64,000 nt of DNA, taken from NCBI GenBank assembly GCA_021654635.1, contig AP025179.1, positions 1,302,001-1,366,000 on the forward strand, read 5' to 3'. The notes below the pieces were generated by a model. That model was not told the DNA's origin and made no database searches. It saw nothing but the letters and a program-made list of their open reading frames with translations. Every line of letters starts with the position of its first letter. Position 1 is the first letter of the stretch. Both the position numbers and the translations under genes were made by a program. This document shows positions 48,759 to 58,359 of the stretch, piece after piece. Origin of the DNA: Mycobacterium kiyosense. Its GTDB lineage: Bacteria > Actinomycetota > Actinomycetes > Mycobacteriales > Mycobacteriaceae.

Positions 48759-49247
48759 GTGAACGTACCCCGTCGCTGCTGCCGGCCCGGGTGTCCGCAC
48801 TATGCAGTGGCAACGCTGACGTTCGTCTACTCGGACTCCACAGCGGTGGTCGGCCCACTCGCTACCGCGCGGGAACCCCATTCCTGGGACCTGTGCGTCG
48901 GTCATGCCGGCCGGATCACCGCCCCCCGCGGGTGGGAACTCGTCCGCCACGCCGGGCCGCTCAATGCCGAGCCCGTCAACCCCGACGAAGACGATCTGGT
49001 CGCCTTGGCCGACGCGGTCCGGGAGGGCGGCGCCGCTCGGGGCGGTGCCGTGGTGAACGGCTTCGGAGTACCGGGCGCTGACCTATACGACGGGTACGAC
49101 GACGTCCCGCACACCGGTGGCGGCGCCGACCTGCACACCGCGGGAGCCCACGCCACCGCCCCCAGCGGTGGGCTGCTCGCGCCGCCCGAACACCGGTCCG
49201 GGCGCCGCCGCGGACATTTGCGCGTATTGCCCGACCCTTGCGACTAA
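48759..49247 (+). CDS. DUF3499 protein, Rv3258c-like
   Basis: A 162-residue protein from GTG 48759. It begins with a Cys-rich VPRRCCRPGCPHYAVATLTFVYSDSTAVVGPLA and has HSWDLCVGHAGRITAPRGWELVRH, so several Cys and His could bind metal. The C-terminal half is Gly/Pro/Asp-rich and low in complexity. The function is unknown. It is conserved upstream of the phosphomannomutase gene in actinobacteria, with a 74-bp gap here. Confidence 0.9.
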   Translation: MNVPRRCCRPGCPHYAVATLTFVYSDSTAVVGPLATAREPHSWDLCVGHAGRITAPRGWELVRHAGPLNAEPVNPDEDDLVALADAVREGGAARGGAVVNGFGVPGADLYDGYDDVPHTGGGADLHTAGAHATAPSGGLLAPPEHRSGRRRGHLRVLPDPCD

Positions 49248-49321
49248 GTACCTGCCGTGACGGTCGGGGGCGGCCGATAGGCTGACGGCCAAGAGAGTTC
49301 ACGTCGTCAGGAGCACCCCGC

Positions 49322-50722
49322 ATGTCTTGGCCCGCCGCGGCTGTCCACCGTGTCATCAAGGCATATGACGTGCGTGGGCTGGTCGGAGACGAGATCACCG
49401 AACCGTTCGTCGCCGACGTCGGCGCCGCGTTCGCCCGGCTGATGCGCGCCGAAGGCGCCGGGCAGGTGGTGATCGGGCACGACATGCGCGACAGTTCGCC
49501 CGCGTTGGCCGCCGCGTTCGCCCGCGGCGTCGTCGGCGAAGGTCTGGACGTGGTGCGCGTCGGTCTGGCGTCCACCGATCAGCTGTACTTCGCTTCCGGA
49601 CAGCTGGACTGCCCGGGCGCGATGTTCACCGCCAGCCACAACCCGGCGTCCTACAACGGCATCAAGCTGTGCCGCGCCGGCGCCAAACCGGTCGGCAAGG
49701 ACACCGGCTTGACGACCATCAGCGAAGATTTGATCGCCGGGATCCCAACTGCCTACCGCGGCTCGCCCGGCTCGATCACCGACAAGGACGTGCTGGCCGA
49801 TTACGGGGCGTTTCTGCGCTCCCTGGTCAATACCGCCGGCCTGCGCCCGCTACGGGTGGCGGTGGACGCCGGCAACGGGATGGCCGGCCACACCACTCCG
49901 GCGGTGCTCGGCGCAATCGAGTCGATCACGTTGTTGCCCTTGTACTTTGAGCTCGACGGCACGTTCCCCAACCACGAGGCCAACCCACTGGACCCGGCGA
50001 ACCTGGTGGACCTGCAGAACTACGTGCGTGAGACGGGCGCCGATATCGGGCTGGCATTCGACGGCGACGCCGACCGCTGCTTCGTCGTCGACGAACGCGG
50101 CCGGCCGGTCTCCCCGTCCACGGTCACCAGCCTGGTGGCCGCCCGGGAACTGAGCCGCGAGATCGGCGCCACCGTGATCCACAACGTGATCACCTCGCGG
50201 GCGGTGCCCGAGCTGGTGACCGAGCGCGGCGGCACGCCGCTGCGCTCGCGGGTCGGGCACTCCTATATCAAGGCGCTGATGGCCGAAACCGGGGCCATCT
50301 TCGGCGGCGAGCATTCGGCGCACTACTACTTCCGCGACTTCTGGGGCGCCGACTCCGGGATGCTGGCCGCGCTCTACGTGCTCGCGGCCCTCGGCGAGCA
50401 GCACCGGCCGCTGTCGGAGCTGACCGCGGACTACCAGCGTTACGAATCCTCCGGGGAGATCAACTTCACCGTGGCCGACGCGCCGGCCGCCGTGGACGCG
50501 GTACTGAAGACATTCGCCGGCCGGATCCACTCGATCGATCACCTCGACGGCGTCACCGTCGACCTCGGCGACGGCACCTGGTTCAACTTGCGCAGCTCTA
50601 ACACCGAGCCGTTGTTGCGGCTCAACGTCGAGGGGCGCAGCATCGAAGACGTGGACGCGGTGGTCGCCGAGGTCAGTGCGCAAATCGAGGCACAGGCGGG
50701 CCGGGACGGGGCCGCACCGTGA
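49322..50722 (+). CDS. manB: ManB/PmmA, phosphomannomutase
   Basis: A 466-residue alpha-D-phosphohexomutase (Rv3257c, 465 residues). The catalytic phosphoserine loop is TASHNPASYNGIKLC, the Mg-binding loop is AFDGDADRCFVVD, the sugar-binding loop GGEHSAHYYFRDFWGADSG, and the phosphate-binding loop RSSNTEPLLRLNVE. It interconverts mannose-6- and mannose-1-phosphate, feeding GDP-mannose made by the nucleotidyltransferase at 42 kb. Its stop overlaps the next gene by 4 bp; manA, which makes mannose-6-phosphate, is in the same operon. Confidence 0.95.
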   Translation: MSWPAAAVHRVIKAYDVRGLVGDEITEPFVADVGAAFARLMRAEGAGQVVIGHDMRDSSPALAAAFARGVVGEGLDVVRVGLASTDQLYFASGQLDCPGAMFTASHNPASYNGIKLCRAGAKPVGKDTGLTTISEDLIAGIPTAYRGSPGSITDKDVLADYGAFLRSLVNTAGLRPLRVAVDAGNGMAGHTTPAVLGAIESITLLPLYFELDGTFPNHEANPLDPANLVDLQNYVRETGADIGLAFDGDADRCFVVDERGRPVSPSTVTSLVAARELSREIGATVIHNVITSRAVPELVTERGGTPLRSRVGHSYIKALMAETGAIFGGEHSAHYYFRDFWGADSGMLAALYVLAALGEQHRPLSELTADYQRYESSGEINFTVADAPAAVDAVLKTFAGRIHSIDHLDGVTVDLGDGTWFNLRSSNTEPLLRLNVEGRSIEDVDAVVAEVSAQIEAQAGRDGAAP

Positions 50723-51792
50723 GTGCCGTCGGCTCCATCGATCTCGAGGACTCCGACGGTCTGCTGGCCGCCGACCGCGGCGGCCTGTTGCGGGCCGCCT
50801 CGATGGCCGGCGCTCAGGTGCGCACCGTGGCCGCGGCGCTGGACGAGGGCGACCTGGACCTGCTGCGCGACCCGACCAACAAGCCGCGCACGGTGATCTG
50901 GGTGGCCGGGCGCGGCACCGCCGAGACGGCCGGTGCCCTGCTGGCCGCGACGCAGGCCGGGGCGGCCGCCGAGCCGATCGTGTTGGCCACCGAGGCGCCG
51001 CCGTGGGTCGGCCCGCTCGACGTGCTGGTCGTGGCCGGCGACGATCCGGGGGATCCCGCGCTGGTCGGTGCTGCCGCCACCGGAGTGCGGCGCGGCGCGC
51101 GGGTGGTGGTCGTGGCGCCGTATGAGGGCCCACTGCGCGACTCCACCGCCGGCCGGGTCGCGGTGCTGGCCCCGCGACTGTGGGCCGCCGACGGGTTCGG
51201 GTTGTGCCGATACCTGGCGGCGGGGCTGGCGGTGCTGCAGATCGTGGATTCGCGGTTGCGCGTCGACCTGGCGGCGCTGGCCGACGAACTCGACGCGGAG
51301 GCGCTGCGCAACAGCGCCACCCGCGAACTGTTCACCAATCCGGCCAAGACGCTGGCCGCGCGCATGGCCGATCACCAGGTGGTGCTGGCCGGAGACAGTG
51401 CGGCGACGCTGGCGCTGGCCCGGCACGGCAGTTCGGTGTTGCTGCGCAACGCGCACCGGGCGGTCGCCGCCGCCGGGTTAGCGGACGCGCTGGCGGCGCT
51501 GCGCGACCCGAACAGCGGATTGCGCACCCACGCCGACACCCTCTTCCACGATGAGCAGATCGACGGGCCGCTACCGCAGCGGCTGCGGGTCCTGGCGCTG
51601 ACGCTCGCCGACGAGCGCACCGTGGTCAATGCCCGGATCGCCGGGCTCGACGAGGTCTACCCGGTCGGTGCCGAGGATGTGTCGGATGCGCCCGCCACGC
51701 TCACCGAGTCCGCCCGCGCCGAGCAGCAGCTGGCAGTATTGGCGGTTCGGCTGGAGATGGCCGCGGTTTACCTGAGACTGGCACGGGGATAG
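50719..51792 (+). CDS. TobH/SIS-like protein between pmmA and manA (Rv3256c-like)
   Basis: A 357-residue protein (GTG start, 4-bp overlap with the mutase gene). Its fold looks like a sugar isomerase (SIS)/phosphoglucose-isomerase-like protein: VIWVAGRGTAETAGALLAA and GARVVVVAPYEGPLRDSTAG. The usual catalytic residues are not obvious to me. Position between phosphomannomutase and mannose-6-phosphate isomerase suggests a role in mannose metabolism, unproven. Confidence 0.88.
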   Translation: MSAVGSIDLEDSDGLLAADRGGLLRAASMAGAQVRTVAAALDEGDLDLLRDPTNKPRTVIWVAGRGTAETAGALLAATQAGAAAEPIVLATEAPPWVGPLDVLVVAGDDPGDPALVGAAATGVRRGARVVVVAPYEGPLRDSTAGRVAVLAPRLWAADGFGLCRYLAAGLAVLQIVDSRLRVDLAALADELDAEALRNSATRELFTNPAKTLAARMADHQVVLAGDSAATLALARHGSSVLLRNAHRAVAAAGLADALAALRDPNSGLRTHADTLFHDEQIDGPLPQRLRVLALTLADERTVVNARIAGLDEVYPVGAEDVSDAPATLTESARAEQQLAVLAVRLEMAAVYLRLARG

Positions 51793-51799
51793 ATAGACG

Positions 51800-53038
51800 G
51801 TGGAATTGCTACGCGGAGCCTTGCGCACCTACGCCTGGGGATCTCGCACCGCGCTCGCCGAGTTCACCGGGCGGCCGGTGCCTGCCGCGCATCCCGAGGC
51901 CGAACTGTGGTTCGGCGCGCACCCCGGCGACCCGGCCTGGCTGGAAACGCCCGGCGGCGATACGTCGTTGCTGTCGGTGCTCGCCGACGACCCGGAGGGT
52001 CAGCTGGGCTCGACCTGTCGGGCCCGATTCGGTGACGTGCTGCCGTTTTTGGTGAAGGTGCTGGCCGCCGACGAGCCGCTGTCGCTGCAAGCACATCCCA
52101 GTGCCGCGCAGGCACTCGAGGGTTACCGGCGTGAGGAGCGGCTGGGTATCCCGGTGAACTCGCCGGTGCGCAACTACCGCGACAAAAGCCACAAGCCCGA
52201 GCTGCTGGTGGCGCTGCAGCCGTTTGAAGCGCTGGCCGGGTTCCGGCAGGCGTCGCGCACCGCCGAGCTGCTCCGCGCGCTGGCCGTTTCCGATCTGGAC
52301 CCGTTCATCGACCTGCTGGGCGCCGGCTCGGACGCGCAGTCCGACGCCGACGGGCTGCGGGCGTTGTTCACCACCTGGATCACCGCACCACAGCCCGATC
52401 TCGACGTGCTGGTGCCCGCCGTACTGGACGGCGCCATCCAGTACCTCAGTTCCGGCGCCACCGAATTCGCCGGGGAGGCCAAGACGGTGCTGGAGCTGGG
52501 GGAGCGTTATCCCGGCGACGCCGGGGTGCTGGCGGCGTTGCTGCTCAACCGCGTCATCTTGGCCCCGGGTGAGGCGATCTTTCTGCCGGCCGGCAACCTA
52601 CACACCTACCTGCACGGGTTCGCGCTGGAGGTGATGGCCAACTCCGACAACGTGTTGCGGGGCGGGTTGACCCCCAAGCACGTCGACGTGCCGGAGTTGC
52701 TGCGGGTGCTGGACTTCACCCCCACTGCGGAGTCGCAGCTGCGGGCGCCGGTGCACCGCGACGGGCTGGCGCTGGTCTATGACACTCCGACCGACGAGTT
52801 CGCGGTCGCGCTGCTGATCCTCGACGGCGATCAGCTGGGCCACGAGGTGGACGCGCCGTCACGCCATGACGGCCCGCAGATCCTGTTGTGCGCCGAGGGC
52901 GAGTTGACGGTGCACGGCAAGTCCGGGTCGCTGCATCTGGACCGGGGCGCGGCGGTCTGGGTGGGCGCCGACGACGGCCCGATCCGGTTGTCGGCGCGGC
53001 GGCCGGCCAAGCTGTTCCGGGCTACCGTCGGCTTGTGA
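51800..53038 (+). CDS. manA: ManA, mannose-6-phosphate isomerase
   Basis: A 412-residue type I phosphomannose isomerase from GTG 51800. Zinc-site and active-site motifs are clear: LWFGAHPGDPAWLE, SLQAHPSAAQA (Gln/His ligands), KPELLVAL (Glu ligand) and LPAGNLHTYLHGFALEVMANSDNVLRGGLTPKHVDV, with the final His ligand and catalytic Arg. It converts fructose-6-phosphate to mannose-6-phosphate for PIM/LAM and mannosylation. Its last 17 bp overlap the convergent flavin oxidoreductase gene. Confidence 0.95.
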   Translation: MELLRGALRTYAWGSRTALAEFTGRPVPAAHPEAELWFGAHPGDPAWLETPGGDTSLLSVLADDPEGQLGSTCRARFGDVLPFLVKVLAADEPLSLQAHPSAAQALEGYRREERLGIPVNSPVRNYRDKSHKPELLVALQPFEALAGFRQASRTAELLRALAVSDLDPFIDLLGAGSDAQSDADGLRALFTTWITAPQPDLDVLVPAVLDGAIQYLSSGATEFAGEAKTVLELGERYPGDAGVLAALLLNRVILAPGEAIFLPAGNLHTYLHGFALEVMANSDNVLRGGLTPKHVDVPELLRVLDFTPTAESQLRAPVHRDGLALVYDTPTDEFAVALLILDGDQLGHEVDAPSRHDGPQILLCAEGELTVHGKSGSLHLDRGAAVWVGADDGPIRLSARRPAKLFRATVGL

Positions 53039-54434
53039 CGGCGGATCGGCGTCGCTGACTATCGTCGCGTTTCTCGCCCAGCCACAGCCGCATGTTGTGC
53101 GCGATGGTGCGACCGAGGATCGACGGTGACGGCACCATGTACAGGCTGTCGAGCAGCGAGAACCGGCGCAGAAACCACTCGCCGAGAACGGGATTGGTTT
53201 CCGCGGCGCCCAGGAACTGGTCGAACAGCCCGCCGGCGGCCCGCCACCAGCTCGGCTCGGGCGAGGCGGCGGCGTGGTGGAAGGTGACGTCGCCGATCGC
53301 GTTCATCGTCCACACCGGGAAGGTGGTCTTGGCGGTGAGCCGACTGAACTCGCCGGCCAGCTCGCCGTCGTCGTCGACCGACTGCAGTGCCCGGCGCAGG
53401 TGACCGGCCTGCAGCGACGTCATCGTCATGCCCTGACCGAAGGTGGGGTTGAAGCTGGCCACCGCGTCCCCGAACGGCACGATCCCGGCCGGGAAGCGTT
53501 CCAGCTTGTGGTAGCGGCGCCAGCGGCTGACCGGGAAGGCGTGGTAGGCCGGTTCGCCGACGGGTTCGGACTGCGCCAGCGCGGCGTTGAAATGATCCGG
53601 CAGCAGCTCTTTGGCCAGCGCGAGCATTTCGGGGTAGGTGCGCGGGGGTTTGGTGTTCGCCACCCCGAAGGTGGTCAGCACCCAGGTGTAGTTCTCGTAG
53701 TGCAGCATGCCCAGGCCCAGCGATTTGTCGTGCGAGGCGCCGGCGACCACCACCTTTTCCGCGATCAGGCCTTCGGGCATGCGGAACTGGTGGGTCGCGT
53801 AGTTGATGCCGATGTCGACGGTGGCTTCCGGGGCGCGCTGGTAGCCCCACTGGGTCAGCCACACCGGTAGCCGGGTGCCGCGCCCGGCGGCGTCGACCAC
53901 GAGGTCGGCGGCGACGAACTCCGGCGAATCCTGGCCGGGCTGCGGGTCCAGCAGCACCCCCGTCACCCGCTGCAACGCGGGCTCGAACCGTGGCTCGGCG
54001 ACCGGTCGTCGCTCGATCGCGACGTTGTCGATCTGCTGGACCCGGCGCCGGATCTGCCATTCCAGGTGCGGCCGGCTGGGCACGTAGGCGGTGAATTCGT
54101 CGCGCAGCGTGTGTCCGGTGCCCAGGACGTGGCCGGCCGCACCGAGATGGATGCAGTCCGGCCGGTTCTCCAGGATCGGCACCCCGGCGGCGACCATGTC
54201 GGCCAACAGGCCCGGGAACAGGCTCTCGAACTCGTTGGCGCCGCGCGCCATCAGCATGTGCAGATGCCGGTCCTGAGGCACGGTGGCACGGTTGGCCGGC
54301 TCACTGGGCAGCTCGTCGCGCTCATAGACGGTCACCTGGGTATAGAAGTCCGACAGCACCCGGGCGGCACACAACCCGGCGATGCTGGCGCCGATCACCA
54401 CGGCGTGATTTCTGTTCGCTGCGCTCCCCACCAT
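53022..54434 (-). CDS. FAD-dependent oxidoreductase (Rv3254-like)
   Basis: A 470-residue flavoprotein. The N-terminal Rossmann motif is VVIGASIAGLCAARVLSDFYTQVTVYERDEL, with a later VDAAGRGTRLP and the flavin-ribityl Asp in IVPFGDAVASFNPTFGQGMTM. This is typical of group A monooxygenases and related dehydrogenases. The substrate is unknown. It is divergent from the amino-acid permease with 56 bp between the starts. Confidence 0.9.
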   Translation of the reverse strand: MVGSAANRNHAVVIGASIAGLCAARVLSDFYTQVTVYERDELPSEPANRATVPQDRHLHMLMARGANEFESLFPGLLADMVAAGVPILENRPDCIHLGAAGHVLGTGHTLRDEFTAYVPSRPHLEWQIRRRVQQIDNVAIERRPVAEPRFEPALQRVTGVLLDPQPGQDSPEFVAADLVVDAAGRGTRLPVWLTQWGYQRAPEATVDIGINYATHQFRMPEGLIAEKVVVAGASHDKSLGLGMLHYENYTWVLTTFGVANTKPPRTYPEMLALAKELLPDHFNAALAQSEPVGEPAYHAFPVSRWRRYHKLERFPAGIVPFGDAVASFNPTFGQGMTMTSLQAGHLRRALQSVDDDGELAGEFSRLTAKTTFPVWTMNAIGDVTFHHAAASPEPSWWRAAGGLFDQFLGAAETNPVLGEWFLRRFSLLDSLYMVPSPSILGRTIAHNMRLWLGEKRDDSQRRRSAVTSRR

Positions 54435-54490
54435 CGACGCAGAGTACCCAGTACTGTCCCGTCACAAAGGTGAGGTGAAAGGGGCGGCCG

Positions 54491-55972
54491 ATGGCCCGAC
54501 TCAAGGATTCGTTGCGCACGAAGACGGTCGAGCAGTCGATCGCCGACACCGACGAGCCCGGCACCCGCCTCCGCAAGGACCTCACCTGGCGGGATCTGGT
54601 GGTGTTCGGTGTGTCGGTGGTGATCGGGGCCGGGATCTTCACGGTCACCGCGTCCACCGCCGGAGACATCACCGGGCCGGCGATCTGGATCTCGTTCCTG
54701 ATCGCGGCGGGCACCTGCGCGCTGGCGGCGCTGTGCTACGCCGAGTTCGCTTCGACGCTGCCGGTGGCGGGCAGTGCCTACACCTTCTCCTACGCGACCT
54801 TCGGCGAGTTCCTGGCGTGGGTGATCGGGTGGAACCTGGTGCTGGAACTCGCGATCGGTGCGGCCGTGGTCGCCAAAGGCTGGTCCAGCTACCTGGGCAC
54901 GGTATTCGGGTTCTCCGGCGGGACCGCCGAGTTCGGCTCGGTGCGTTTCGACTGGGGCGCGCTGGTGATCGTGGCGCTGGTGGCGATCCTGTTGGCGCTG
55001 GGCACCAAGCTGTCGTCGCGGTTCTCCGCGGTGGTCACCACCATCAAGGTGGCGGTGGTGCTGCTGGTGGTCGTGGTCGGCGCTTTCTATGTCAAGGCCG
55101 AGAATTACCGGCCGTTCATTCCCGCACCCGAGGCCGAGCACGGCGGTAACGGCCTGGACCAGTCGGTGTTGTCGATGCTCACCGGCGCCGGCAGCAGCCA
55201 TTACGGCTGGTACGGGGTGCTGGCGGGGGCGTCGATCGTGTTTTTCGCGTTCATCGGGTTCGACATTGTGGCGACCATGGCCGAGGAGACCAAGCATCCG
55301 CAGCGCGACGTGCCGCGCGGCATCCTGGCGTCGTTGGGGGTGGTCACCGTCCTCTACGTGGCGGTCTCGGTGGTGCTGTCCGGGATGGTGTCATATACCC
55401 AGCTGAAGACGGTGGGCCGCAACTCGGCGAACCTGGCCACTGCTTTTCGGGCCAACGGCATCCACTGGGCCAGCGGCATCATCTCGGTCGGCGCGCTGGC
55501 CGGTCTGACCACCGTGGTGATGGTGCTGATGCTGGGCCAGTGCCGCGTCCTGTTTGCGATGGCCCGCGACGGGTTGCTGCCGCGGGGCCTGGCCAAGACC
55601 GGCGCCCGGGGCACTCCGGTACGCATCACCGTGCTGGTGGCGGTCGTGATAGCCGCGACGGCGTCGGCGTTCCCGATCGACAAGCTCGAGGAGATGGTCA
55701 ACGTCGGTACGTTGTTCGCCTTCGTGCTGGTGTCGGCCGGTGTCATCGTGCTGCGCCGGACCCGTCCCGACCTGGAGCGCGGGTTCAAGGCGCCGTGGGT
55801 GCCGCTGCTGCCGATCGCCTCGGTGTGCGCCTGCCTGTGGCTGATGCTCAACCTCACCGCGCTGACCTGGGTCCGGTTCGGCGTCTGGTTGGTGCTCGGC
55901 GCGGCCATATATTTCGGCTACGGGCGCCGGCATTCGGTGCAGGGACGGCGGCCGGTGGCGCAGGTCGAGTAG
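54491..55972 (+). CDS. APC-superfamily amino-acid permease (Rv3253c-like)
   Basis: A 493-residue transporter of the cationic amino-acid type, with about 12 to 13 membrane helices. The first has the substrate-binding VVFGVSVVIGAGIFTVT (GAGIF motif). Another conserved stretch is FFAFIGFDIVATMAEETKHPQRDVPRGI, typical of CAT-type permeases. It probably imports a basic or neutral amino acid; which one is not readable. AGGTG and GGGG sites lie before the ATG. Confidence 0.92.
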   Translation: MARLKDSLRTKTVEQSIADTDEPGTRLRKDLTWRDLVVFGVSVVIGAGIFTVTASTAGDITGPAIWISFLIAAGTCALAALCYAEFASTLPVAGSAYTFSYATFGEFLAWVIGWNLVLELAIGAAVVAKGWSSYLGTVFGFSGGTAEFGSVRFDWGALVIVALVAILLALGTKLSSRFSAVVTTIKVAVVLLVVVVGAFYVKAENYRPFIPAPEAEHGGNGLDQSVLSMLTGAGSSHYGWYGVLAGASIVFFAFIGFDIVATMAEETKHPQRDVPRGILASLGVVTVLYVAVSVVLSGMVSYTQLKTVGRNSANLATAFRANGIHWASGIISVGALAGLTTVVMVLMLGQCRVLFAMARDGLLPRGLAKTGARGTPVRITVLVAVVIAATASAFPIDKLEEMVNVGTLFAFVLVSAGVIVLRRTRPDLERGFKAPWVPLLPIASVCACLWLMLNLTALTWVRFGVWLVLGAAIYFGYGRRHSVQGRRPVAQVE

Positions 55973-55982
55973 ACACAACTCA

Positions 55983-55998
55983 CAGATTTGAATATCTG
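55983..55998. promoter_or_regulatory. Inverted repeat in the alkB promoter region
   Basis: CAGAT-TTGAAT-ATCTG lies about 94 bp before alkB and just after the permease stop. It may be a regulator site for the alk operon or part of a weak terminator. TTTACA at about 56000-56005 could be a -35 element. Confidence 0.35.
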
Positions 55999-56018
55999 GT
56001 TTACAAAACGTGGCTATG

Positions 56019-56028
56019 TGTCTAGACA
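56019..56028. promoter_or_regulatory. Perfect 10-bp palindrome, candidate AlkX operator
   Basis: TGTCTAGACA lies 64 bp before the alkB start in the presumed promoter. TetR-type repressors bind such dyads, and the TetR gene alkX closes this operon and is known in mycobacteria to be linked with it. Binding here is inferred. Confidence 0.45.
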
Positions 56029-56091
56029 GGAGACGCAACCTATCGTATTGTCCAATCTCAAGGTGGTGTGACTCACAAGGAGGTTTGGCAT

Positions 56092-57336
56092 ATGACGACG
56101 GATACGACGGAAACCATCGAGACCACGATCGAATGGCGCGACAAGAAGCGTTACCTGTGGCTGATGGGCCTGATCGCCCCCACCGCGCTGTTCGTGATGC
56201 TGCCGCTGGTCTGGGCGTTCAACCGGCTCGGCTGGCAGACCACGGCCCAGGTGCCGCTGTGGATCGGCCCGATCCTGCTCTACATCCTGTTGCCGGCGCT
56301 GGACCGGTTCTTCGGCCCGGACGGCCAGAACCCGCCCGACGAGGTGATGGAGCGGCTGGAGAACGACAAGTACTACCGCTACTGCACCTACATCTACATT
56401 CCGTTCCAGTACGCCAGCGTGGTGCTGGGCGCCTACCTGTTCACCGCCTCCAACCTCAGCTGGCTGGGCTTCGAGGGTGGATTGGGCTGGTTCGGCAAGA
56501 TCGGCGTGGCCCTTTCGGTCGGCGTGCTCGGTGGCGTCGGCATCAACACCGCGCACGAGATGGGGCACAAGAAGGACTCGCTAGAGCGCTGGCTGTCCAA
56601 GATCACGCTGGCGCAGACGGCCTACGGCCACTTCTACATCGAGCACAACCGGGGCCACCACGTCCGCGTCTCCACTCCGGAGGACCCGGCGTCGTCCCGG
56701 TTCGGCGAGACCTTCTGGGAATTCCTGCCGCGCAGTGTCATCGGCAGCGCCCGCTCGTCGGTTCACCTCGAGGCGCAGCGGATCCGCCGGCTCGGCAAGA
56801 GCCCCTGGGACCCGCGCACCTACCTGGGCAACGACGTGCTCAACGCCTGGATGATGACGGTGGTGCTGTTCGGCGCGCTGATCGCGGCCTTCGGTGTCGG
56901 CGTGGTCCCGTTCCTGGCCATCCAGGCCGTCTTCGGCTTCAGCCTGCTCGAAGCCGTCAACTACCTCGAGCACTACGGCCTGCTGCGGCAGCGCAACGCT
57001 AACGGCCGCTACGAACGCTGCGCCCCGGTGCACAGCTGGAACTCCGACCACATCGTGACCAACCTGTTCCTGTACCACCTGCAGCGGCACAGCGATCACC
57101 ACGCCAATCCCACCCGGCGCTACCAGACGCTGCGCAGCATGGCGGGTTCGCCGAACCTGCCCAGCGGTTACGCCTCGATGATCTCGCTGACCTACTTCCC
57201 GCCGCTGTGGCGCAAGGTGATGGACCACCGGGTGCTCGCGCACTACGACGGCGACATCACCAAGGTCAACGTGCAGCCGAGGTTGCGCCGGAAGCTGTAC
57301 GCGAAGTACGGCGCCACCGAAACGGCCCGAGCATGA
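56092..57336 (+). CDS. alkB: AlkB, membrane alkane 1-monooxygenase
   Basis: A 414-residue non-heme di-iron hydroxylase from ATG 56092, with AAGGAGG just upstream. It has about six membrane helices and all histidine boxes: HEMGH (155-159), EHNRGHH (184-190), NYLEHYGL (290s) and [16 protein letters not shown] (330-345). It oxidises medium-chain alkanes to 1-alkanols using electrons from the rubredoxins encoded next, whose start overlaps its stop (ATGA). It is the homologue of Rv3252c. Confidence 0.96.
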   Translation: MTTDTTETIETTIEWRDKKRYLWLMGLIAPTALFVMLPLVWAFNRLGWQTTAQVPLWIGPILLYILLPALDRFFGPDGQNPPDEVMERLENDKYYRYCTYIYIPFQYASVVLGAYLFTASNLSWLGFEGGLGWFGKIGVALSVGVLGGVGINTAHEMGHKKDSLERWLSKITLAQTAYGHFYIEHNRGHHVRVSTPEDPASSRFGETFWEFLPRSVIGSARSSVHLEAQRIRRLGKSPWDPRTYLGNDVLNAWMMTVVLFGALIAAFGVGVVPFLAIQAVFGFSLLEAVNYLEHYGLLRQRNANGRYERCAPVHSWNSDHIVTNLFLYHLQRHSDHHANPTRRYQTLRSMAGSPNLPSGYASMISLTYFPPLWRKVMDHRVLAHYDGDITKVNVQPRLRRKLYAKYGATETARA

Positions 57337-57695
57337 CGGCCGCGTACCGGTGCCCCGTCTGCGAGTACGTCTACGACGAGGCCAAAGGCGATGCCCGAGA
57401 AGGATTTCCGGCCGGAACCGGCTGGGACCAGATCCCCGAAGACTGGTGTTGTCCGGACTGCGCCGTCCGCGAGAAGCCCGATTTCGAACTCGTCCAGAAG
57501 GTTAGAACTCCGATGAATGACTACAAGCTCTACCAGTGCGTCCAGTGCGGGTTCGAGTACGACGAGGAGCTGGGCTGGCCGGAGGACGGCATCGCGCCCG
57601 GCACCCGCTGGGCGGACATCCCGGAGGACTGGAGCTGCCCGGACTGCGGTGCGGCCAAGGCGGACTTCGTGATGGTGGAGGTGGCCCGGTCATGA
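57333..57695 (+). CDS. rubA/rubB: Two rubredoxins read as one fused ORF (RubA-RubB)
   Basis: A 120-residue ORF with two complete rubredoxin domains. Domain 1 (residues 1-56) has CPVC and CPDC; domain 2 (from M61, [22 protein letters not shown]) has CVQC and CPDC. Each binds one iron and passes electrons to AlkB. In M. tuberculosis these are separate 55- and 60-residue proteins (Rv3251c, Rv3250c). Here the linker reads QKVRTP in frame, but a TAG sits one base out of frame exactly where RubA should stop. A one-base indel, as seen elsewhere in this sequence, could have fused them. ATG 57513 is the likely RubB start. Confidence 0.88.
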   Translation: MTAAYRCPVCEYVYDEAKGDAREGFPAGTGWDQIPEDWCCPDCAVREKPDFELVQKVRTPMNDYKLYQCVQCGFEYDEELGWPEDGIAPGTRWADIPEDWSCPDCGAAKADFVMVEVARS

Positions 57696-58342
57696 TCGGC
57701 ACCAACTTCGTGCCGAAAACGGCTACTGTCGCGCCTGTGAAGCGAATTCCTTACGCGGAGGCGTCCCGGGCCCTGCTACGTGATTCGGTTCTCGACGCGA
57801 TGCGGGACCTGCTGCTGACTCGCGACTGGTCGGCGATCACGCTCTCGGACGTGGCCAGGGCCGCCGGCATCAGCCGGCAGACCATCTACAACGAGTTCGG
57901 CTCCCGCCAGGGCCTGGCTCAGGGCTACGCGCTGCGCCTGGCCGACCGGCTGGTCGACACCGTCAGGACGGCGCTGGACGCCAACATCGGCAACATCTAC
58001 GAGTCGTTCCTGCAGGGTTTTCGGGCCTTCTTCGCCGAGTCGGCCGCCGACCCGCTGGTGCAGTCGCTGCTGTCCGGGGTGGCCAAGCCCGACCTGCTGC
58101 AGCTGATCACCACCGACAGCGCGCCCATCATCAACCGCGCCTCGGCGCGGTTGGCGACGGCCTTCACCCAGACCTGGCTGGCGACCAGCGACGACGACGC
58201 CAACGTCCTGTCGCGGGCGATCGTCCGGTTGTGCTTGAGCTACGTGCCCATGCCGCCGGAATCCGACCACGACGTCGCCGCGGACCTGGCCCGGCTGATG
58301 GCGCCGTTCGCGGAGCGGCACGGGGTGGTGAACGTCCCCTAG
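57692..58342 (+). CDS. alkX: AlkX, TetR-family regulator of the alk operon
   Basis: A 216-residue TetR protein from ATG 57692, overlapping the rubredoxin stop; GTG 57737 is an alternative start. The helix-turn-helix is [41 protein letters not shown], followed by a helical ligand domain. It is the last gene of alkB-rubAB-alkX, homologous to Rv3249c, and probably represses its own operon through sites before alkB. Confidence 0.93.
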   Translation: MIGTNFVPKTATVAPVKRIPYAEASRALLRDSVLDAMRDLLLTRDWSAITLSDVARAAGISRQTIYNEFGSRQGLAQGYALRLADRLVDTVRTALDANIGNIYESFLQGFRAFFAESAADPLVQSLLSGVAKPDLLQLITTDSAPIINRASARLATAFTQTWLATSDDDANVLSRAIVRLCLSYVPMPPESDHDVAADLARLMAPFAERHGVVNVP

Positions 58343-58359
58343 CGTCCGGCGCGTCCGAA

